Below, in pieces: positions 6,470 to 8,316 of a stretch of 8,316 nt of DNA; the stretch's first letter is position 1, and every line of letters begins with the position of its first letter. Origin of the DNA: an uncultured Actinomycetes bacterium (GTDB lineage Bacteria > Actinomycetota > Actinomycetes > Mycobacteriales > Mycobacteriaceae). Under the pieces are notes generated by a model. The model was not told the origin of the DNA and searched no databases. It worked only from the letters and a program-made list of their open reading frames with translations. A program made the translations under genes and the position numbers. The stretch is taken from positions 1-8,316 of the forward strand of contig CAIWCQ010000237.1 in NCBI GenBank assembly GCA_903911165.1, given 5' to 3'.

Positions 6470-6925
6470 ATGAAGCGTGGTGACCGAGTGCCCGAGTTCG
6501 AATTGCCGGATCAGACCGGAACCGTCCGTTCACTGACTGGCCTGCTGGCCGACGGGCCGATCGTGCTGTTCTTCTACCCCGCCGCGATGACGCCGGGGTG
6601 CACCAAGGAGGCCTGCCACTTCCGGGATCTGGCCGGAGAGTTCGAGGCGGTGGGCGCAACGCGCGTGGGCATCAGCACCGATGCCGTGACCAAACAGGCT
6701 CGCTTCTCCGACTCGCAGCGATTCGACTACCCACTGCTCTCCGACGCCGATGGCGCGGTAGCCGAGTCCTTCGGCGTCAAGCGCGGACTGCTCGGCAAAT
6801 TCCTGCCGGTGAAACGCACCACCTTCGTCATTGACACCGACCACACGGTGCTCGAGGTGATCTCCAGCGAGGTCAATATGGACACCCACGCCGATAAGGC
6901 GCTGGCGATGTTGCGCTCGCGCTAG
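6470..6925 (+). CDS. bcp: Thiol peroxidase of the Bcp/PrxQ type
   Basis: This is a cytoplasmic peroxiredoxin that reduces hydrogen peroxide and organic hydroperoxides using a reactive cysteine and, in the family, thioredoxin as reductant. The 151-residue protein is a complete thioredoxin-fold AhpC/TSA domain. The catalytic PxxxTxxC motif is Pro37, Thr41 and Cys44 in YPAAMTPGCTKEACHF. Cys49 sits five residues on, at the position of the resolving cysteine in PrxQ proteins. FELPDQTG (10-17) and KRTTFVID are further family marks. It corresponds to BcpB (Rv1608c) of M. tuberculosis in sequence and in its divergent position before trpE. The ATG at 6470 gives the expected N-terminus MKRGDRVPEFEL; no Shine-Dalgarno precedes it. 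The gene is convergent with its downstream neighbour, overlapping by four bases. No functional link to tryptophan synthesis is evident beyond shared upstream DNA. Confidence 0.95.
   Translation: MKRGDRVPEFELPDQTGTVRSLTGLLADGPIVLFFYPAAMTPGCTKEACHFRDLAGEFEAVGATRVGISTDAVTKQARFSDSQRFDYPLLSDADGAVAESFGVKRGLLGKFLPVKRTTFVIDTDHTVLEVISSEVNMDTHADKALAMLRSR
6922..6925. other. CTAG shared by two convergent stop codons
   Basis: The palindrome CTAG supplies TAG for bcp on the plus strand (6923-6925) and TAG for the DUF1254/DUF1214 gene on the minus strand (6924-6922). There is no space for a conventional terminator between the two genes. Confidence 0.9.
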
Positions 6926-8316
6926 TCGATCATCTCGAAGTCGGGTAGCGCGAACGTCTTGTCGAAGAACGGCTGCAGCGGCGCATAGAGACGGAAGTAC
7001 ACGAACCAACCGTCATCCCCGACGGTCTTCATATAGTTCTTCTCGAAACCCTCGGGCGCCTTGGCGCCGACGTACAGGTCGATGCTGCCGTCGGAGTTTG
7101 TGACGAGGTCGGGCAGGCGGCTGTCCAGGTTTGCGCTACGGATCTCGGTACCGCCGTTGTCATAGGCCCGGCGGGTGTTCTCGCTGTAGAGCGTGAGCGC
7201 CCAGAACTGGCCCACCGGAACGTCTTTGGGCACCCTGAGTTTGTAGGTCTTGTCGGCACGCAGCAGGTCGCCCTTACTGTCGCGCTTGGTTGTCATGTAC
7301 ACCTGGCCGGCGCCGACGGTCGGGTTGACCATGCCTTCGCTGGACGCCACTGCCTCGTAAAACCAGGTGACCCGCTCGTCGAGTTCCACGCGGGTGTCGG
7401 TCTCCTGCTCGAGGGAGAAGTCGAAACTCTTGTACCAGGACGTGCCGGGCCAGTACGGCTCGGTGTAACGGGGATTGACCTGCAGGTTGCGGGCCATCAA
7501 CTCGCCCATCGCCGCGCCCCTGAGCAGAATGTTCTGCTGGCGCTCGTCGGGGTCGAACGCCTTGCCCTTCTCGATGCCCAGCGGCAGCAGCATCGCCATC
7601 CACGCCTTGTCCACCGGCCGGACCGGTTCCTCGCTGATGACGCCGGACAGGGTGCGCCAGTAGTCGAGGCCGCGCGGCGCGGTGGCGCTCCACTCGACGT
7701 CTTTGTCCTCAATGAACCGGGAAGTGGCCAGAGGCTGGCCGACCCGGCCCATTTTCAGCGTCGACTTGAACTGTTCGTAGAAGGCCGGGTCTTTGTCGAG
7801 GATGCGCAGCCCCACACAGATGTTGTTGGTCGCGCTCTGGCGGACGAAGTAGCCGGGCTTGTCGAACGTCGCCGGGTCGTCAGCCGGCCCGACGATGATG
7901 TACTTGCCGCCCCTACCCTGATCCGGTCCGGTCAGACCGAGGTCGGTCACTGGGCGCTGCCAGAAGTCCAAGACGCCGGCGGCGGTCTGCCCGGCCGGGT
8001 ATTCGATCTCCAGGGGGCCCTTCTCCAGGCTCAGGAAGTTGAAGAGGTAGGGCGTGGTCAGGTTGCCGGTGACGATGCCGCGCTTCTCCTTCAACGAGCG
8101 CAGCACCACGAAGTCGGTCTCCCCGGTGACGCGATAAGCCTTGGCCTGGGCGTCGCGCCAGGTGGCAATGCTGACCAGCGGTGTACTCCACACGTAGGAC
8201 TGGGTCGCGCGCTGGTAGTCCATCTCGTCGTAGAGCCGCGTGGAGGCATCGTCGTCGAAGTAGGTGTTGGTCAGGGTGATGTCGCCGATGGGCGTCGCGA
8301 TCACCTCATTGCCGTG
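6922..8316 (-). CDS. DUF1254/DUF1214 domain protein (5' end beyond window)
   Basis: This is a large protein of a family common in mycobacteria with no established function. The frame is open to the right edge, giving 464 visible codons; a GTG at 8304 could be a start. The visible N-terminus (TPIGDITLTNTYFDDDASTR) looks like the normal run-in to the domain, so the true start is probably a little outside the window. A signal peptide cannot be assessed. Counting from 8304, a DUF1254-like region covers roughly residues 15-160 (LYDEMDYQRATQSYVWSTP, then GPLEIEYPAG and KYIIVGP). A DUF1214-like region covers about 350-458, with the typical FWALTLYS, DGSIDLYVG and FRLYAPLQPFFDKT and an aromatic/proline-rich end. 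It is convergent with bcp and shares CTAG with it. The assignment rests on remembered family patterns; no catalytic residues can be named. Confidence 0.85.
   Translation of the reverse strand, partial: HGNEVIATPIGDITLTNTYFDDDASTRLYDEMDYQRATQSYVWSTPLVSIATWRDAQAKAYRVTGETDFVVLRSLKEKRGIVTGNLTTPYLFNFLSLEKGPLEIEYPAGQTAAGVLDFWQRPVTDLGLTGPDQGRGGKYIIVGPADDPATFDKPGYFVRQSATNNICVGLRILDKDPAFYEQFKSTLKMGRVGQPLATSRFIEDKDVEWSATAPRGLDYWRTLSGVISEEPVRPVDKAWMAMLLPLGIEKGKAFDPDERQQNILLRGAAMGELMARNLQVNPRYTEPYWPGTSWYKSFDFSLEQETDTRVELDERVTWFYEAVASSEGMVNPTVGAGQVYMTTKRDSKGDLLRADKTYKLRVPKDVPVGQFWALTLYSENTRRAYDNGGTEIRSANLDSRLPDLVTNSDGSIDLYVGAKAPEGFEKNYMKTVGDDGWFVYFRLYAPLQPFFDKTFALPDFEMID

Noticed and set aside
1..8316. 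Undescribed defence or mobile system
   Set aside because: No transposase, integrase, nuclease, toxin-antitoxin pair, phage gene, tRNA or attachment-like repeat was seen. All genes fit conserved mycobacterial core functions or a known uncharacterised family.

Overview
The window is high-GC actinobacterial DNA, with frequent GTG starts, GTGA stop/start overlaps and C/G-rich third codon positions. It is almost certainly from a Mycobacterium/Mycolicibacterium-type genome. The minus strand carries trpE, a small membrane protein gene, trpC, trpB, trpA and lgt in that order, with a bcp-type peroxiredoxin gene divergent upstream. This is the layout I recall for the M. tuberculosis tryptophan locus (Rv1608c to Rv1614), and the proteins match that family closely. 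The species cannot be named from the sequence alone.

Layout from right to left on the minus strand. 8316-6922: 3'-terminal part of a DUF1254/DUF1214 protein whose start lies outside the window. 6470-6925 (plus strand): bcp, convergent with it and sharing a CTAG at the two stops. 6382-6469: short divergent control region with three copies of GACTGTTCA, a 17-codon leader-like ORF and the trpE Shine-Dalgarno. 6381-4873: trpE. 4876-4256: four-TM protein of the TIGR02234 type, overlapping trpE by GTGA. 4255-4176: 80-base gap. 4175-3357: trpC. 3334-2063: trpB. 2020-1187: trpA. 1190-1: lgt, overlapping trpA by GTGA, open at the window edge and ending in a long acidic repeat tail.

The genes form one apparent operon. 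TrpE makes anthranilate from chorismate with a glutaminase partner (TrpG) encoded elsewhere. TrpC makes indole-3-glycerol phosphate, and TrpA/TrpB convert that to tryptophan. trpG, trpD and trpF are not here. In mycobacteria the first two are known to be elsewhere, and the TrpF step is done by bifunctional PriA. Lgt, the prolipoprotein diacylglyceryl transferase, rides at the 3' end of the operon and is translationally coupled to trpA.

The most unusual structure is at the trpB/trpA junction. A 23-bp unit is repeated about three times, and because each unit carries GTGA at the same phase, it creates a relay: the trpB stop overlaps a 8-codon mini-ORF, which overlaps a second 8-codon mini-ORF, which overlaps the trpA start, each by GTGA. 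Other points of interest are the GAA-only 9-bp repeat tail of lgt, the short ORF ending on ATGA upstream of trpE, and the apparently leaderless bcp. I found no RNA genes, mobile elements, CRISPR arrays or defence-type systems. Apart from these details it is an ordinary core-genome region.
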